Shown: one piece after another, positions 20,615 through 30,216 of the stretch
Layout of the letters: each line of letters starts with the position of its first letter
Numbering within the stretch: position 1 is the first letter of the stretch
Origin: an uncultured Prevotellaceae bacterium
Lineage (GTDB): Bacteria; Bacteroidota; Bacteroidia; Bacteroidales; Bacteroidaceae
Reading direction: 5' to 3'
Assembly (NCBI GenBank): GCA_902778535.1
Contig: CACYYG010000010.1
Location: 30,297-94,296 of the forward strand
Length of the DNA: 64,000 nucleotides
Position numbers and translations under genes: made by a program
Notes under the pieces: model-generated
What the model saw: only the letters and a program-made list of their open reading frames with translations
Told to the model about the DNA's origin: nothing
The model's database searches: none

Positions 20615-23600
20615 TTGAAAAGGTTTAAGCTATTTTTGAAAAAGACGCAGTCGGTCAGTGTTGCGGTGCTCCTCTTTCTCACTGCAGGACAGGCATCGGC
20701 AGACCATTCAGAGGGTTGTCGGCAGGACAGCAAGCCCTGGACATTCTGGTACTGGATGTACGGTGCCGTCAGCGAGGCAGGCATCAAGGCCGACCTGCAG
20801 GCGATGAAGGACGTGGGCCTTGGCGGCTGTTACCTCATGCCCATCCGAGGCGTGGAGCAGATGCCCGCCGGCCTGCCGCCATTGTCCACTGAGCCGGCAC
20901 AGCAGCTGTCACCGCGATTCTGGCAGCTCGTCGACTACGCCATGGAGCAGGCCGACAGCCTCGGCTTGAAACTGGGTTTCCACATCTGCGACGGCTTCGC
21001 ATTGGCTGGTGGCCCGTGGATTACGGCTGAGGAGTCGATGCAGCAGGTGGTCTGGAGCGACACCGTCATCAGCGTAAATAGCCAAGGCATCGCACATCTT
21101 AACCCGCAAGGCGTCCTTTATCCTCAGCCGTGCAAGCTGCCTGAAGAGCTTCTTCCTGCCCCTGCCGTCAGCGATGATGCTTACTATGAGGACATCGCCA
21201 CCTTCGTCTGTCCCGTATGGGGAGATGCCATCGTCACCATACCTTCCCTCAGCGGAACGATAAAGCCCGATGAAAAGGGCACTTTTCGCACTATAGAGCC
21301 AGGCTACATTCAGTTCACGTATGACCACCCTGTTACCGTACGCAGCATCGAGCTTTTCCCTTCTGCCAACAACATTCAGACGCAGCGACTGCTCGTTCAG
21401 GCCAGCACCGACGAGAACGGCACCTCGTTCACCGACGTACGCCAACTGACACCGCCGCGACAAGGCTGGCAAAACACCAACACGTTATTGTCCCTACGCC
21501 ATAACGCCAACCACTACACCTACGCTCTGCCCGAAACCACGGCAAAGCATTTCCGTTTCATCTGGACGCCAGCAAATTCAGAGCCAGGTGCCGAAGACCT
21601 CGACGCCGCGAAGTGGAGCCCCGTGTTGAAGATGAACGCTATCCGCCTCTCTGCGCAACCTGTCGTCGATCAATACGAGAGCCTTAACGGCAGTTTCTGG
21701 CGAAAGCCCAACAATCTCAGTAATCACATCGGCACTAAAAGATTCAGTAACACTAAGAAGCCCACCGCTCTCCGCATCCTGCGCATAGGTCATGCCTCCA
21801 CTGGCCACACCAACGCCACTGCCGGAGGTGCCAAGGGATTGGAGTGTGACAAGTTCTCAGCTGCTGCTGTCTCGAAACAGGTGGACAGCTGGTTTGGCGC
21901 TTTCATGCAGCGTCCCCATAGCAACGTGGTAAAGTTTATGCACGTCGACTCGTGGGAGTGCGGTTCGCAGAACTGGAGCCGCAACTTTGCCGCTGAGTTT
22001 CAAAAACGTCGTGGCTACGACCTGCTGCCCTTCCTGCCAGTCTACGCCGGCGCGCCTATCGATGCGATGCCCGATGCGCAAGCTCTTGGCCTCACCAGCG
22101 AGCGAGTGTTACGCGACATACGCCTCACCATCAACGACCTGTTGCAGGAGGTGTTCTTCGCCACAATCAATGAAAAAGCGCGACAGTACGGTGTGCAACT
22201 GTCGGCAGAGAGTGTTGCCCCGACAATGATCAGCGACGGGATGCAGCACTACAAAGCGGTAGACGCGCCAATGGGTGAGTTCTGGCTGAACTCGCCCACA
22301 CACGACAAGCCCAACGACATGCTCGATGCCATCAGCGGTGCCCACATCTACGGTAAGAACATCGTACAAGCTGAAGGCTTTACAGAGGTTCGCGGCGTAT
22401 GGGACGAGACGCCAGCCAGTATAAAGACATTGCTCGACCGAAACTTCGCTTTGGGCATGAACCGCCTGTTCTTCCACGTTTTCACTCACAACCCGTGGAC
22501 AAACAAGAAACCAGGCATGACACTCGATGGAATCGGCCTTTTTTTCCAGCGCGACCAGACGTGGATGCCAGAAGCAAAGGCCATTGTCGAATATATTACA
22601 CGCTGTCAGCAGCTGTTACAGCAGGGCACGCCCGTGGTCGACATTGCTGTCTACACGGGCGACGACATGCCGCGACGTGCTTGGCGACCCGAGCAGTTGG
22701 TCGACATTTTACCCGGTTTCATCGGTGCTGAGCGAGTCGCAGCCGAGCATAAACGTCTGGCCAACATCGGCCAGCCGATGGAGGAAAGTCCCGTAGGTGT
22801 GAAACACAGCGCGAACATTGCCGACCCTGTAGCATGGGTCAACGCCCTCAATGGCTACAGTTATGACTCGATGAATCCCGACGCCCTTATGACCTCACGT
22901 TACCCCGTACTTGTGGTGCCGCAGTGCCTTCTGATTTCTCCTGAAACAAGAAACTGCATCAATGAGCTGAAAAAGCAGGGCGTCATCGTCATCGACGAAC
23001 CGCTAAACGAGCCTGTCATCAACGGCTTGCCACCTGACGTGCAACTGCCGCCCGACATTGCCTTCTGTCATCGCCGCGATGGCACAAAGGACATTTATTT
23101 CCTCAGCAACCAGCGCGACGAGGAACGGCGTTTCACCGCCACTTTCCGCTGTGCAACGAAGAACGTCATGTTCTACGACCCGTTAAAAAACTGCCATTTC
23201 ATCGATGTTAACGACATCGTCAGCAGCGACTCACTCACCGTCTTGAATATGAAGATGCAGCCCCGGCAAGCCCTGTTCGTCCTCTTCGGAGAGGACAGCA
23301 TCCGGCCGAGTGTCACCACACGCTGGCACAAACCAACGATTGGTCCCGACATGCCACAGACAGTATTCAAATGGAAAACCGACGACTGGCAACTGTTGTT
23401 TGAGGAGAACGGTGTCAAAGTAAAGAGTGACACGCTCTTCTCGTGGGCAGAGCGCAAGGAACCCGCCGTGCGCTTCTACAGCGGTCATGTGCGTTACAGC
23501 ACCACGCTCCACTACCACGGTGAAAACGTGCGAGACCGCATCGTCCTTGACTTGGGCGACGTGCGCGACATTGCCCACGTATGGCTGAACGGCCGCGACT

Positions 23601-23833
23601 TAGGTGTAGTCTGGATTCCGCCGTTCACGGTCGATGTGGACGGCTGTCTGCGTGAAGGCGAGAACGAACTGGTGATTGAGGTTGTAAACACGTGGCACAA
23701 CGCCCTGCGTGGCGCCGACCTCGGCACACCGCCCTACGACGGCATCTGGACCAATGCCAAATACCGCACCAAGGGCGACGGTCTCCTGCCTGCCGGACTC
23801 CTTGGCCCTGTGACATTAAACATTGAACATTGA
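20615..23833 (+). CDS. Alpha-L-rhamnosidase, GH106 family
   Basis: GH106 enzymes remove alpha-L-rhamnose from pectic side chains and related glycans. The 1072-residue protein matches the family through its N-terminus (WYWMYGAVSEAGIKADLQAM), the barrel stretch DSWECGSQNWS...FQKRRGYDLLPFLPVYAG (about 450) and the C-terminal jelly roll (LRGADLGTPPYDGIW). TTG 20615 gives a signal peptide ending near GQASA; no ATG fits. The stop codon is formed inside an ACATTGA heptamer repeat (23813-23833). The acetylesterase gene follows 11 bases later. Confidence 0.85.
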   Translation: MKRFKLFLKKTQSVSVAVLLFLTAGQASADHSEGCRQDSKPWTFWYWMYGAVSEAGIKADLQAMKDVGLGGCYLMPIRGVEQMPAGLPPLSTEPAQQLSPRFWQLVDYAMEQADSLGLKLGFHICDGFALAGGPWITAEESMQQVVWSDTVISVNSQGIAHLNPQGVLYPQPCKLPEELLPAPAVSDDAYYEDIATFVCPVWGDAIVTIPSLSGTIKPDEKGTFRTIEPGYIQFTYDHPVTVRSIELFPSANNIQTQRLLVQASTDENGTSFTDVRQLTPPRQGWQNTNTLLSLRHNANHYTYALPETTAKHFRFIWTPANSEPGAEDLDAAKWSPVLKMNAIRLSAQPVVDQYESLNGSFWRKPNNLSNHIGTKRFSNTKKPTALRILRIGHASTGHTNATAGGAKGLECDKFSAAAVSKQVDSWFGAFMQRPHSNVVKFMHVDSWECGSQNWSRNFAAEFQKRRGYDLLPFLPVYAGAPIDAMPDAQALGLTSERVLRDIRLTINDLLQEVFFATINEKARQYGVQLSAESVAPTMISDGMQHYKAVDAPMGEFWLNSPTHDKPNDMLDAISGAHIYGKNIVQAEGFTEVRGVWDETPASIKTLLDRNFALGMNRLFFHVFTHNPWTNKKPGMTLDGIGLFFQRDQTWMPEAKAIVEYITRCQQLLQQGTPVVDIAVYTGDDMPRRAWRPEQLVDILPGFIGAERVAAEHKRLANIGQPMEESPVGVKHSANIADPVAWVNALNGYSYDSMNPDALMTSRYPVLVVPQCLLISPETRNCINELKKQGVIVIDEPLNEPVINGLPPDVQLPPDIAFCHRRDGTKDIYFLSNQRDEERRFTATFRCATKNVMFYDPLKNCHFIDVNDIVSSDSLTVLNMKMQPRQALFVLFGEDSIRPSVTTRWHKPTIGPDMPQTVFKWKTDDWQLLFEENGVKVKSDTLFSWAERKEPAVRFYSGHVRYSTTLHYHGENVRDRIVLDLGDVRDIAHVWLNGRDLGVVWIPPFTVDVDGCLREGENELVIEVVNTWHNALRGADLGTPPYDGIWTNAKYRTKGDGLLPAGLLGPVTLNIEH

Positions 23834-23840
23834 AAAATGA
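23813..23840. repeat. Heptamer repeat spanning the GH106 stop codon
   Basis: Units ACATTAA, ACATTGA and ACATTGA, then AAAATGA, run in 7-base phase. The TGA at 23831-23833 that ends the rhamnosidase is part of the third unit, so the last five codons and the stop come from the repeat. Confidence 0.75.
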
Positions 23841-23844
23841 AGAT

Positions 23845-25260
23845 ATGATGAAACGGATTATCAGCGCATTATTCGCTCTTCTCGCTATTTCAGCACAGGC
23901 AGAGATTAAATTGCCGGCGTTTTTCTCCGACGGTATGGTGCTGCAGCAGCAAACGGAATGTCGCATCTGGGGAACGGCTGAGAAGAATGTCAACGTCAGC
24001 GTTACCACCTCTTGGGACAATCAGACATATCAGGCGAAAGCCGCAAACGACGGTGCCTTCGAGGTCAGCGTCCACACGCCCGAGGCTGGCGGTCCCTTTA
24101 CCATTACCCTCAGCGAGAATAACCCGCATCATACACTTCTCACCCTCCAGACATACATCGGTGAAGTGTGGCTGTGCTCCGGCCAGTCAAACATGGAGAT
24201 GCAGATGAAGGGCTACAAGGCGCAACCCGTGGAGGGAGCCACCGAGGTGCTGTTAGACTGTGCCGACCCTATGTTGCACTTCTTTTCGGTAAAACGGTTG
24301 GCTTCTCTCACACCACAAGACGATGTAGAGGGGACGTGGAGTGAGGCCACCACGGCCAGCGTGCGTGAATTCTCAGCCACAGCCTATTTCTTCGGACGTG
24401 CACTGCGCCGCCAGCTCGGCGTGCCTGTCGGACTCATCTGCACGGCTTTCGGCGGTTCAGCCTGCGAGGCATGGATGAAAGCCGACTGGCTGAAAGCCTT
24501 CCCAAAAGTGCAGCAGACCATCACTGAGGACGATGTCAAGAAGCTGCAACAGCGTTGTCCCACAGCATTATTCAACGGCCAGTTAGCTCCGCTCATAGGT
24601 TACGGCATCCGCGGTGCCATCTGGTACCAGGGCGAAGACAACGTTCCGCGCTACGATTACTACGCCCCACTGCTTTCGCGCATGATTCAGGGCTGGCGGA
24701 CAGAATGGCAGCAGGGCGACTTTCCCTTCTATTACTGCCAGATTGCCCCTTTTGACTACAGCGTCACCGATTGGGCATTATATAACAGTGCCTTGCTGCG
24801 CGAGCAACAGGCTATGGTTGAGCAAAGCGTCAGCAACTGCCGCATGGCAGTGTTGCTCGACGTAGGACTAAAAGACGTCATCCATCCGCGGAAGAAGCGC
24901 ATAGCTGGCGAGCGCTTAGCACTTTTGGCGCTCAACAACACCTACGGTGTGAAGGGCTTGCCCGAATTTGCCGCCTACTCGTCAGTAGAATTCAGGAACG
25001 ACACCGCCGTCGTGGCCTTCGACCGAAGTAAGGAATGGGTCTACTTCGAAAACGGCTCATACAGCGACAACTTCGAGATTGCCGGTGCCGACAAAGTTTT
25101 CCATCCCGCTAAGGCATGGGTCAACCGCAACCGCGTCTACGTAACATCCAGTAGTGTAAAGCAACCTGTTGCCGTGCGCTATGCTTTCCACGACTGGGTC
25201 GTCGGCGACTTGATGCACGACGGTCTGCCCGTCTCTTCTTTCCGCACGGACGAATGGTAG
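23845..25260 (+). CDS. Secreted sialate O-acetylesterase (SASA) family carbohydrate esterase
   Basis: SGNH-type esterase, about 471 residues, likely removing O-acetyl groups from a polysaccharide. The start is ATG 23845 (or 23848), giving signal peptide KRIISALFALLAISAQA. Nucleophile Ser115 lies in WLCSGQSNMEMQ. GGSACEAWM and AIWYQGEDNV are the oxyanion-hole blocks, and DVIHPRKKRIAGERLAL carries the Asp/His pair. Acetylesterases of this type accompany GH106 and GH2 enzymes in pectin-degrading loci, so deacetylation of the same substrate is inferred. Confidence 0.88.
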   Translation: MMKRIISALFALLAISAQAEIKLPAFFSDGMVLQQQTECRIWGTAEKNVNVSVTTSWDNQTYQAKAANDGAFEVSVHTPEAGGPFTITLSENNPHHTLLTLQTYIGEVWLCSGQSNMEMQMKGYKAQPVEGATEVLLDCADPMLHFFSVKRLASLTPQDDVEGTWSEATTASVREFSATAYFFGRALRRQLGVPVGLICTAFGGSACEAWMKADWLKAFPKVQQTITEDDVKKLQQRCPTALFNGQLAPLIGYGIRGAIWYQGEDNVPRYDYYAPLLSRMIQGWRTEWQQGDFPFYYCQIAPFDYSVTDWALYNSALLREQQAMVEQSVSNCRMAVLLDVGLKDVIHPRKKRIAGERLALLALNNTYGVKGLPEFAAYSSVEFRNDTAVVAFDRSKEWVYFENGSYSDNFEIAGADKVFHPAKAWVNRNRVYVTSSSVKQPVAVRYAFHDWVVGDLMHDGLPVSSFRTDEW

Positions 25261-25297
25261 TATTTCGACAACGTAATAAAACGAATTAAACGAATTG

Positions 25298-27070
25298 ATG
25301 TATCGATATCTATTTCTCATGCTTATGCCGCTATGGGCGGTGGCACAAAATGCGGCGTTCACGGTGACGGCAGAGCCCGGCGAGTACACGATAGAACAGG
25401 CGTTGCAAAAGGCAAGACTGGCGCGGCTGCAGGGAGAAAAGGGCACGCCCGTGATAGAGCTGCAGGCCGGCACCTACCGCCTGTCGCAGCCTGTCATACT
25501 GCGCCCCGAGGATAACGGCACACGTATTGTGGCCTTGGGTGACGTGCGGCTAAGCGGCGGTGTGGCTATCGACAATTGGCGCAAGGAAGGACGGTTGTGG
25601 GTGGCCGACGTTCCTTTGTGGAACGGACGCCCATTGGAATTCCGTCAATTGTGGGTAAATGGGAGAAAAGCAATCCGTGCTCGCGACGTGGCCGACTTTG
25701 AGCAGATGCACCGCATCCTCTCTGTCGACAAGTCGAAAGAAATCATCTATGTGCCCCGACAGGCAGTAGCCAAAATCTCAAATCTCAAATCTCAAATCTC
25801 AAATCTTGAGCTTGTCCTTCACGAAATGTGGTGCATAGCCAACCTGCGAGTGAAGAGCATTTCGGTGCAGGGCGATTCCGCCGCCCTGACGTTCCACCAG
25901 CCTGAGAGCCACGTCCACTTCATGCACCCCTGGCCGTCGCCGATGGTTACGCCCGACGGCAAGCACAACTCTGCTTTCTACCTGACTGGCGCGAAGGAGT
26001 TGCTAGACGAGCCTGGCGAGTGGTGGTTAGACGCTAAAGAGCAGAAACTTTACTACATTCCACTACCCGACGAGGACATGCTGACGGCCGAGGTCGTGGC
26101 ACCCGCCTTGGAGACGCTGCTAATGGCTGAGGGCACACCCGACGAGCCCGTCAAGGACATCACACTCGAAGGAATCACCTTTGAACATTCTACCTGGTTG
26201 CGGCCAGGCATCAAGGGACATGCACCGCTGCAGGCCGGCATGTATATGATTGAGGCATACAAGATACGGCCTCAGATCAGCCGTCCCAACGGCGACCACA
26301 AGCTCGACAACCAGGGCTGGGTAGGCCGCCCAGGTGCTGCCGTCATCATCAACAGCGCCACCAACCTGCGTTTCGAGGGCTGCACCTTCCGCCATACAGC
26401 TTCGACGGCCCTCGACTACCACCGCTTTATCGATGGAGGAGCTGTCGACCACTGTACGTTTACCGATATTGGAGGCACAGCCATCCTCGCAGGCAGTTTC
26501 GGACCGGAGGGCCACGAGGCGCACCTGCCATATCATCCCACCGACCAGCGTGAAATCTGCACCCGACTGACCATCAGCAACAACCGCATCGACGATGCCG
26601 CCAACGAAGACTGGGGCTGCCTCGGCATCGGCGCCGGCTTTGTGCGCGGCATCCGCATCGAGCACAACACCATCAGCAATGTCTCCTATACCGGCATCAG
26701 CATCGGCTGGGGCTGGAACAGGCAGCCGTGCGTCATGGCCGATAATGTGATACGCAGGAACTACATCCACCACTATGCCCGCCACATGTATGACACCGCC
26801 GGCATCTACACCTTGGGCGCACAGCCTGACAGCTTCATCGAAGAGAACGTCGTGGACAGCATCTGCAGCCCCTCATACGTGCACGACCCTGAGCACTGGT
26901 TCTATCTCTACACCGACGAGGGCAGCAGCGGCATCACCGTGCGCCGCAACTGGACGCCCAGCGAGAAATACTTGCAGAACGCTGTCGGCCCGGGCAATGT
27001 TTGGGAAGACAACGGCCCACAGGTGAGTGACAGCATCAAGCAAAACGCCGGACTGCAAGCAGGTTTTTAA
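25298..27070 (+). CDS. Secreted right-handed parallel beta-helix protein, GH141-like
   Basis: 590-residue secreted protein (signal peptide YRYLFLMLMPLWAVAQ). The first third contains LSGGVAIDNW and FRQLWVNGRKAIRARD, reminding me of GH141 alpha-L-fucosidase-like enzymes. The rest is a right-handed beta-helix with regular turns (LRFEGCTFRHTAS, VDHCTFTDIGGTAI, ISNNRIDDAAN, IEHNTISNVSYTGISIGWG, IRRNYIHHYA). The GH141 assignment is tentative; a pectate-lyase-like fold with another activity is possible. Residues about 160-171 (SNLKSQISNLE) come from a heptamer repeat. It completes the glycan cluster; the MATE gene starts three bases after its stop. Confidence 0.65.
   Translation: MYRYLFLMLMPLWAVAQNAAFTVTAEPGEYTIEQALQKARLARLQGEKGTPVIELQAGTYRLSQPVILRPEDNGTRIVALGDVRLSGGVAIDNWRKEGRLWVADVPLWNGRPLEFRQLWVNGRKAIRARDVADFEQMHRILSVDKSKEIIYVPRQAVAKISNLKSQISNLELVLHEMWCIANLRVKSISVQGDSAALTFHQPESHVHFMHPWPSPMVTPDGKHNSAFYLTGAKELLDEPGEWWLDAKEQKLYYIPLPDEDMLTAEVVAPALETLLMAEGTPDEPVKDITLEGITFEHSTWLRPGIKGHAPLQAGMYMIEAYKIRPQISRPNGDHKLDNQGWVGRPGAAVIINSATNLRFEGCTFRHTASTALDYHRFIDGGAVDHCTFTDIGGTAILAGSFGPEGHEAHLPYHPTDQREICTRLTISNNRIDDAANEDWGCLGIGAGFVRGIRIEHNTISNVSYTGISIGWGWNRQPCVMADNVIRRNYIHHYARHMYDTAGIYTLGAQPDSFIEENVVDSICSPSYVHDPEHWFYLYTDEGSSGITVRRNWTPSEKYLQNAVGPGNVWEDNGPQVSDSIKQNAGLQAGF
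25773..25807. repeat. AAATCTC heptamer repeat inside the beta-helix gene
   Basis: Four exact AAATCTC units and a fifth (AAATCTT) start at 25773, 25780, 25787, 25794 and 25801. Thirty-five bases encode an ISNLKSQ-type heptad and keep the frame. Confidence 0.9.
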
Positions 27071-27073
27071 TGG

Positions 27074-28351
27074 ATGGCACATATTGACAAGGAGATTCTA
27101 CGGTTGGCGCTGCCAAGCATCGTGTCGAACATCACGGTGCCGCTCTTAGGGCTATGCGATGTGGCCATCATGGGCCACGTCGGCGGTGCCAGGCACATCG
27201 GTGCCATCGCCATCGGGTCAATGATCTTCAACGTCATGTACTGGCTGTTCGTCTTTCTGCGAATGAGCACCAGCGGACTGACAGCGCAGGCCTATGGCGC
27301 CACGCGATGGGACATAGCACGAAACGTGCGGCGCCGCCACCTGGCAATGGCGCTCTGTTTCGGCGGGGCTATTGTCATATTGCAGGAGCCGCTACGCCTG
27401 CTCACGTTCTGGCTGATGCAGGCTGAGGGCGACGTTGCCGCACTCTGCACGCCTTATTATTACATCTGTATCTGGGGCGCGCCGGCCGTGCTCGGTCTCT
27501 ACGTGGTGACAGGCTGGCTTGTGGGTATGCAGAACACGCGCCTGCCGATGGTCATCGCCATTGGGCAGAACGTGGTGAACATCGCCACGTCGCTGGTGCT
27601 GGTGCTGGTCTTCGACATGGGCATCACGGGCGTGGCCGTCGGCACGGTGGTGGCACAGTGGGCAGGGTTCCTGGTGGCATTAGCAGCCCCCCTTTCGTCC
27701 CCCGAGGGGGACACTGTTGTCCTAAAGAGTAATGAAGCCCCCTCGGGGGCCGTAGGGGGGGCTTCCAGTTCCTTCTACCTTTTCCTCCGTACCGTCTGCC
27801 TGGTCAGCGTCAATTTGTATTTCACGTCGGCAGGCTCGGCACAGGGTGCGCTGATACTGGCAGCAAACACGCTGCTGATGCAGTTTTTCACCTTTTACAG
27901 TTATATGACCGACGGCTTTGCCAATGCCGGCGAGGCCTTGGCGGGACGCTATGTAGGTGCCAGCGACGCGGCAATGCTCAAGCTGACGGTGCGACGCCTG
28001 TTCTTCTGGGGCTTGGTCATGGCCGTGCTCTTTACTGCCGTCTATGTCCTGGCAGGCTCGACACTGCTGCGCCTGCTCACCACCGACGGCGACGTCATTG
28101 CCACTGCCCGACACTATCTCCCGTGGGCCGTATGTATTCCCTTCGCAGGCATGGCCGCTTTCGTGTGGGATGGCATCTTCATCGGCATGACGCGCGCCAA
28201 GGGAATGCTCACGGCCTGTTTCATAGCCGCCGTGGTGTTCTTCGTGCTTTGGCTGCTGCTTTCCCCCACGCTGCACAACAATGCCCTCTGGCTCGCCTTC
28301 GTTGCATTTCTGGCAACGCGTGGCTTAGTACAAACAATAGAAGCACTATGA
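27074..28351 (+). CDS. MATE-family multidrug/DinF-like exporter with in-frame hairpin insertion
   Basis: Inner-membrane cation-coupled exporter of 425 residues with about 12 hydrophobic segments. The start LALPSIVSNITVPLLGLCDVAIMGHVG is typical of DinF-type MATE proteins, as is GLTAQAYGA. Residues about 204-230 (PLSSPEGDTVVLKSNEAPSGAVGG) interrupt the link between the two six-helix halves and are encoded by a GC-rich hairpin element (27685-27763). The interdomain loop is a tolerant place, so function may survive. Its TGA overlaps the next ATG. Confidence 0.88.
   Translation: MAHIDKEILRLALPSIVSNITVPLLGLCDVAIMGHVGGARHIGAIAIGSMIFNVMYWLFVFLRMSTSGLTAQAYGATRWDIARNVRRRHLAMALCFGGAIVILQEPLRLLTFWLMQAEGDVAALCTPYYYICIWGAPAVLGLYVVTGWLVGMQNTRLPMVIAIGQNVVNIATSLVLVLVFDMGITGVAVGTVVAQWAGFLVALAAPLSSPEGDTVVLKSNEAPSGAVGGASSSFYLFLRTVCLVSVNLYFTSAGSAQGALILAANTLLMQFFTFYSYMTDGFANAGEALAGRYVGASDAAMLKLTVRRLFFWGLVMAVLFTAVYVLAGSTLLRLLTTDGDVIATARHYLPWAVCIPFAGMAAFVWDGIFIGMTRAKGMLTACFIAAVVFFVLWLLLSPTLHNNALWLAFVAFLATRGLVQTIEAL
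27685..27763. repeat. GC-rich hairpin element inside the MATE gene
   Basis: Left arm AGCCCCCCTTTCG then TCCCCCGAGGGGG pairs with right arm CCCCCTCGGGGG then CCGTAGGGGGGGCT. Each arm contains its own CCCCCGAGGGGG-type palindrome. It is read in frame and falls in the loop joining the two MATE half-domains. Confidence 0.85.
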
Positions 28352-29529
28352 GAACAGCAATTATCGGAGGCGGAGCGGCAGGCTTTTTCCTGGCCATCAA
28401 CCTGAAGGAGATGATGCCTGCCATGGACGTGGTCATCATGGAGAGTGCCCAACGTGTGCTGCGTAAGGTAGAGCTGTCGGGCGGCGGGCGCTGCAATGTG
28501 ACAAACACCTTCGAGGGCATCCGCGACCTGAAAGAGGTCTATCCGCGCGGCCACCGCCTGATGGGCCGCCTGTTCCGCACGTTCAGCCCGCAGGATGCCT
28601 GGCAGTGGTTCGAGCGCCGCGGTGTGCGACTGACAGCACAGGCCGACCACTGCGTCTTCCCTGTTTCACAAGATGCCCACACCATCATCAACCTCTTTTT
28701 GGCTGAGACGAAGCGGTTAGGCATTGCCGTAAAGACAGGATGCCGTATAAAAACACTCGATGAAATGGGCGATTTTTGCAACATTTGCATCACCACAGGC
28801 GGCCAGCCCCGTAGCGAAGGACTGCGCTGGCTGGGACAGGATATTGTCGAGCCTGTGCCGTCGCTCTTCACCCTGAGCATTGCCGACAGCAAACTGAATG
28901 TGCTGACGGGCACCGTCGTGCCCAACGCCACCGTCTTCATACCCGGCACGAAACTCAGGGCCGGCGGTGCGCTGTTGCTCACCCACTGGGGCATGAGCGG
29001 TCCCGCAATCCTGCGACTGTCGAGCTATGCGGCACGCTATTTGGCCGAGTGCAATTACCTGTCGCCGCTGATGGTGAACTGGACAAGCGCCACCGAGGCC
29101 GAGGCGACAGCAGCCATCGTTTCCCTGACCAGGCAGTGTGCCCAGAAGCTCATCACCAGCGTGACGCCGCTACAGCTGCCGCAGCGCCTTTGGACATATC
29201 TGTGTGAAAAAGCTATCGGACAACGCGCCCGTGCGCCGTGGGGCAGTCTGAACGCGAAGGAACAGCACCGACTGGTAAACGTGCTCATTGCCGACGAATA
29301 CCACAGCAGCGGCCGTGCGCCCCACCGCGATGAGTTTGTCACCTGCGGCGGCGTCTCGCTCTCGGCCGTCAACGCCGCAACACTGGAGAGCCGCACGCAT
29401 CCAGGCCTCTATTTCGCCGGCGAGGTGCTCGACATCGACGGCGTGACGGGCGGCTTCAATTTCCAGGCTGCATGGACCACAGCCTTCACCGTAGCCTGCG
29501 CCATCAGCCAAAAGGCCGACGCTTTATAA
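28348..29529 (+). CDS. BaiN/HI0933-like FAD-dependent oxidoreductase
   Basis: Flavoprotein of 393 residues of the HI0933/BaiN family (predicted NAD(P)/FAD-dependent oxidoreductases, some linked to bile-acid reduction in gut bacteria). The FAD site is IIGGGAAGFFLAINL at the N-terminus, followed by the diagnostic KVELSGGGRCNVTNT; the C-terminal FAD contact is GLYFAGEVLDIDGVTGGFNFQ. The ATG at 28348 overlaps the MATE stop by four bases. The substrate cannot be deduced. Confidence 0.85.
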   Translation: MRTAIIGGGAAGFFLAINLKEMMPAMDVVIMESAQRVLRKVELSGGGRCNVTNTFEGIRDLKEVYPRGHRLMGRLFRTFSPQDAWQWFERRGVRLTAQADHCVFPVSQDAHTIINLFLAETKRLGIAVKTGCRIKTLDEMGDFCNICITTGGQPRSEGLRWLGQDIVEPVPSLFTLSIADSKLNVLTGTVVPNATVFIPGTKLRAGGALLLTHWGMSGPAILRLSSYAARYLAECNYLSPLMVNWTSATEAEATAAIVSLTRQCAQKLITSVTPLQLPQRLWTYLCEKAIGQRARAPWGSLNAKEQHRLVNVLIADEYHSSGRAPHRDEFVTCGGVSLSAVNAATLESRTHPGLYFAGEVLDIDGVTGGFNFQAAWTTAFTVACAISQKADAL

Positions 29530-29589
29530 ACCCGAATCGGCCATTCTTTGTGTCTTTGTGTTCAGTTTATACTGGCCGTGGCCCCTCCG

Positions 29590-30040
29590 TTTTCTTTACA
29601 AAACTGTTAAAAAAACGGCGATTAACTACCCCTCAGAATCGCTCAGAATTCACCAAGTGTTTCTTTGGCCTAAAATAACGCAAAATGAGCGCAGTTGGCT
29701 ATCTGGCTGAATGACAGACACTTAACGCTTCTTGGCGTTTATGGCGAGCATCCCCGTGAAAAAAAGGATGGTCCGCGTGAAAAAATCTATCGATAGATTT
29801 TTTTGCGCGGAGCCTCTTTATGAGCATCAACTGGCCGTTTTTCATCGAAACAAGGTCGTTTTTTGACGCCAAGAGGGTGCTGGGAGAACTAAAAAGCTGC
29901 ACAACAAACATACAAATGTGCATTTTTCGGACTCCTCTACGGAATTTGTCAGACAAATTCTACACAAAGTCGGGCAGAATCCGTTCCAGATTGGGAAAAA
30001 CAATTTGTAAAAAAAATCGAAACCATTTTCTTTACAAATT
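29590..30040 (-). repeat. Copy A of a degenerate ~450-bp intergenic element
   Basis: Read in reverse complement, it shares with 47620-48043, in the same order, a starting hairpin with GTAAA/TTTAC arms (30002-30040), TTGTGCAGCTTTT (near 29895), AAAGAGGCTCCGCG (near 29810), TTTTTTTCACGGGGAT (near 29758), GTGAATTCTGAGC then ATTCT (29633-29653) and TTTTGTAAAGAAAA (29590-29603). Confidence 0.75.
29780..29803. repeat. 24-bp perfect palindrome centred on TCTATCGATAGA
   Basis: Six A, TCTATCGATAGA, six T: a perfect self-complementary sequence, extended imperfectly by CCGCG and CGCGG flanks. A hairpin with A and T runs on both sides could act as a bidirectional terminator. It sits in the middle of element copy A. 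Confidence 0.7.
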
Positions 30041-30194
30041 ATCTGTGGAGATATTTTTTCAAGAGGTCATTTTCCTTGTTCAACTGAAGGGGTTGCCGCC
30101 TGCAGTCCATGTTGTCTTTCAACATTGCCACCCTTGTTGTTTTAAAAAAAGCCAATAATAAGGGAAAAATGATGGCCGTTTGCAGAAAAAAGTG

Positions 30195-30202
30195 TAAATT
30201 TG
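30195..30202 (+). promoter_or_regulatory. -7 promoter element of the S41 protease gene
   Basis: TAAATTTG followed by CGC fits TAnnTTTG. It lies only about 15 bases before the ATG at 30217, so the leader would be very short. No TTTG at the usual -33 distance. Confidence 0.5.
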
Positions 30203-30216
30203 CGCACGAAAATTAA

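Larger units (their letters stand above)
29530..30216. other. 687-bp intergenic region dominated by a repeated element
   Basis: Nothing coding is convincing here. It contains copy A (29590-30040) of an element also present at 47620-48043, a 24-bp perfect A/T-ended palindrome (29780-29803) and the promoter of the S41 protease gene (30195-30202). Confidence 0.65.

Noticed and set aside
29820-30158. 112-codon open frame in the intergenic region before the S41 protease
   Set aside because: It runs through repeat element copy A, its composition is irregular and no promoter or family motif supports it.
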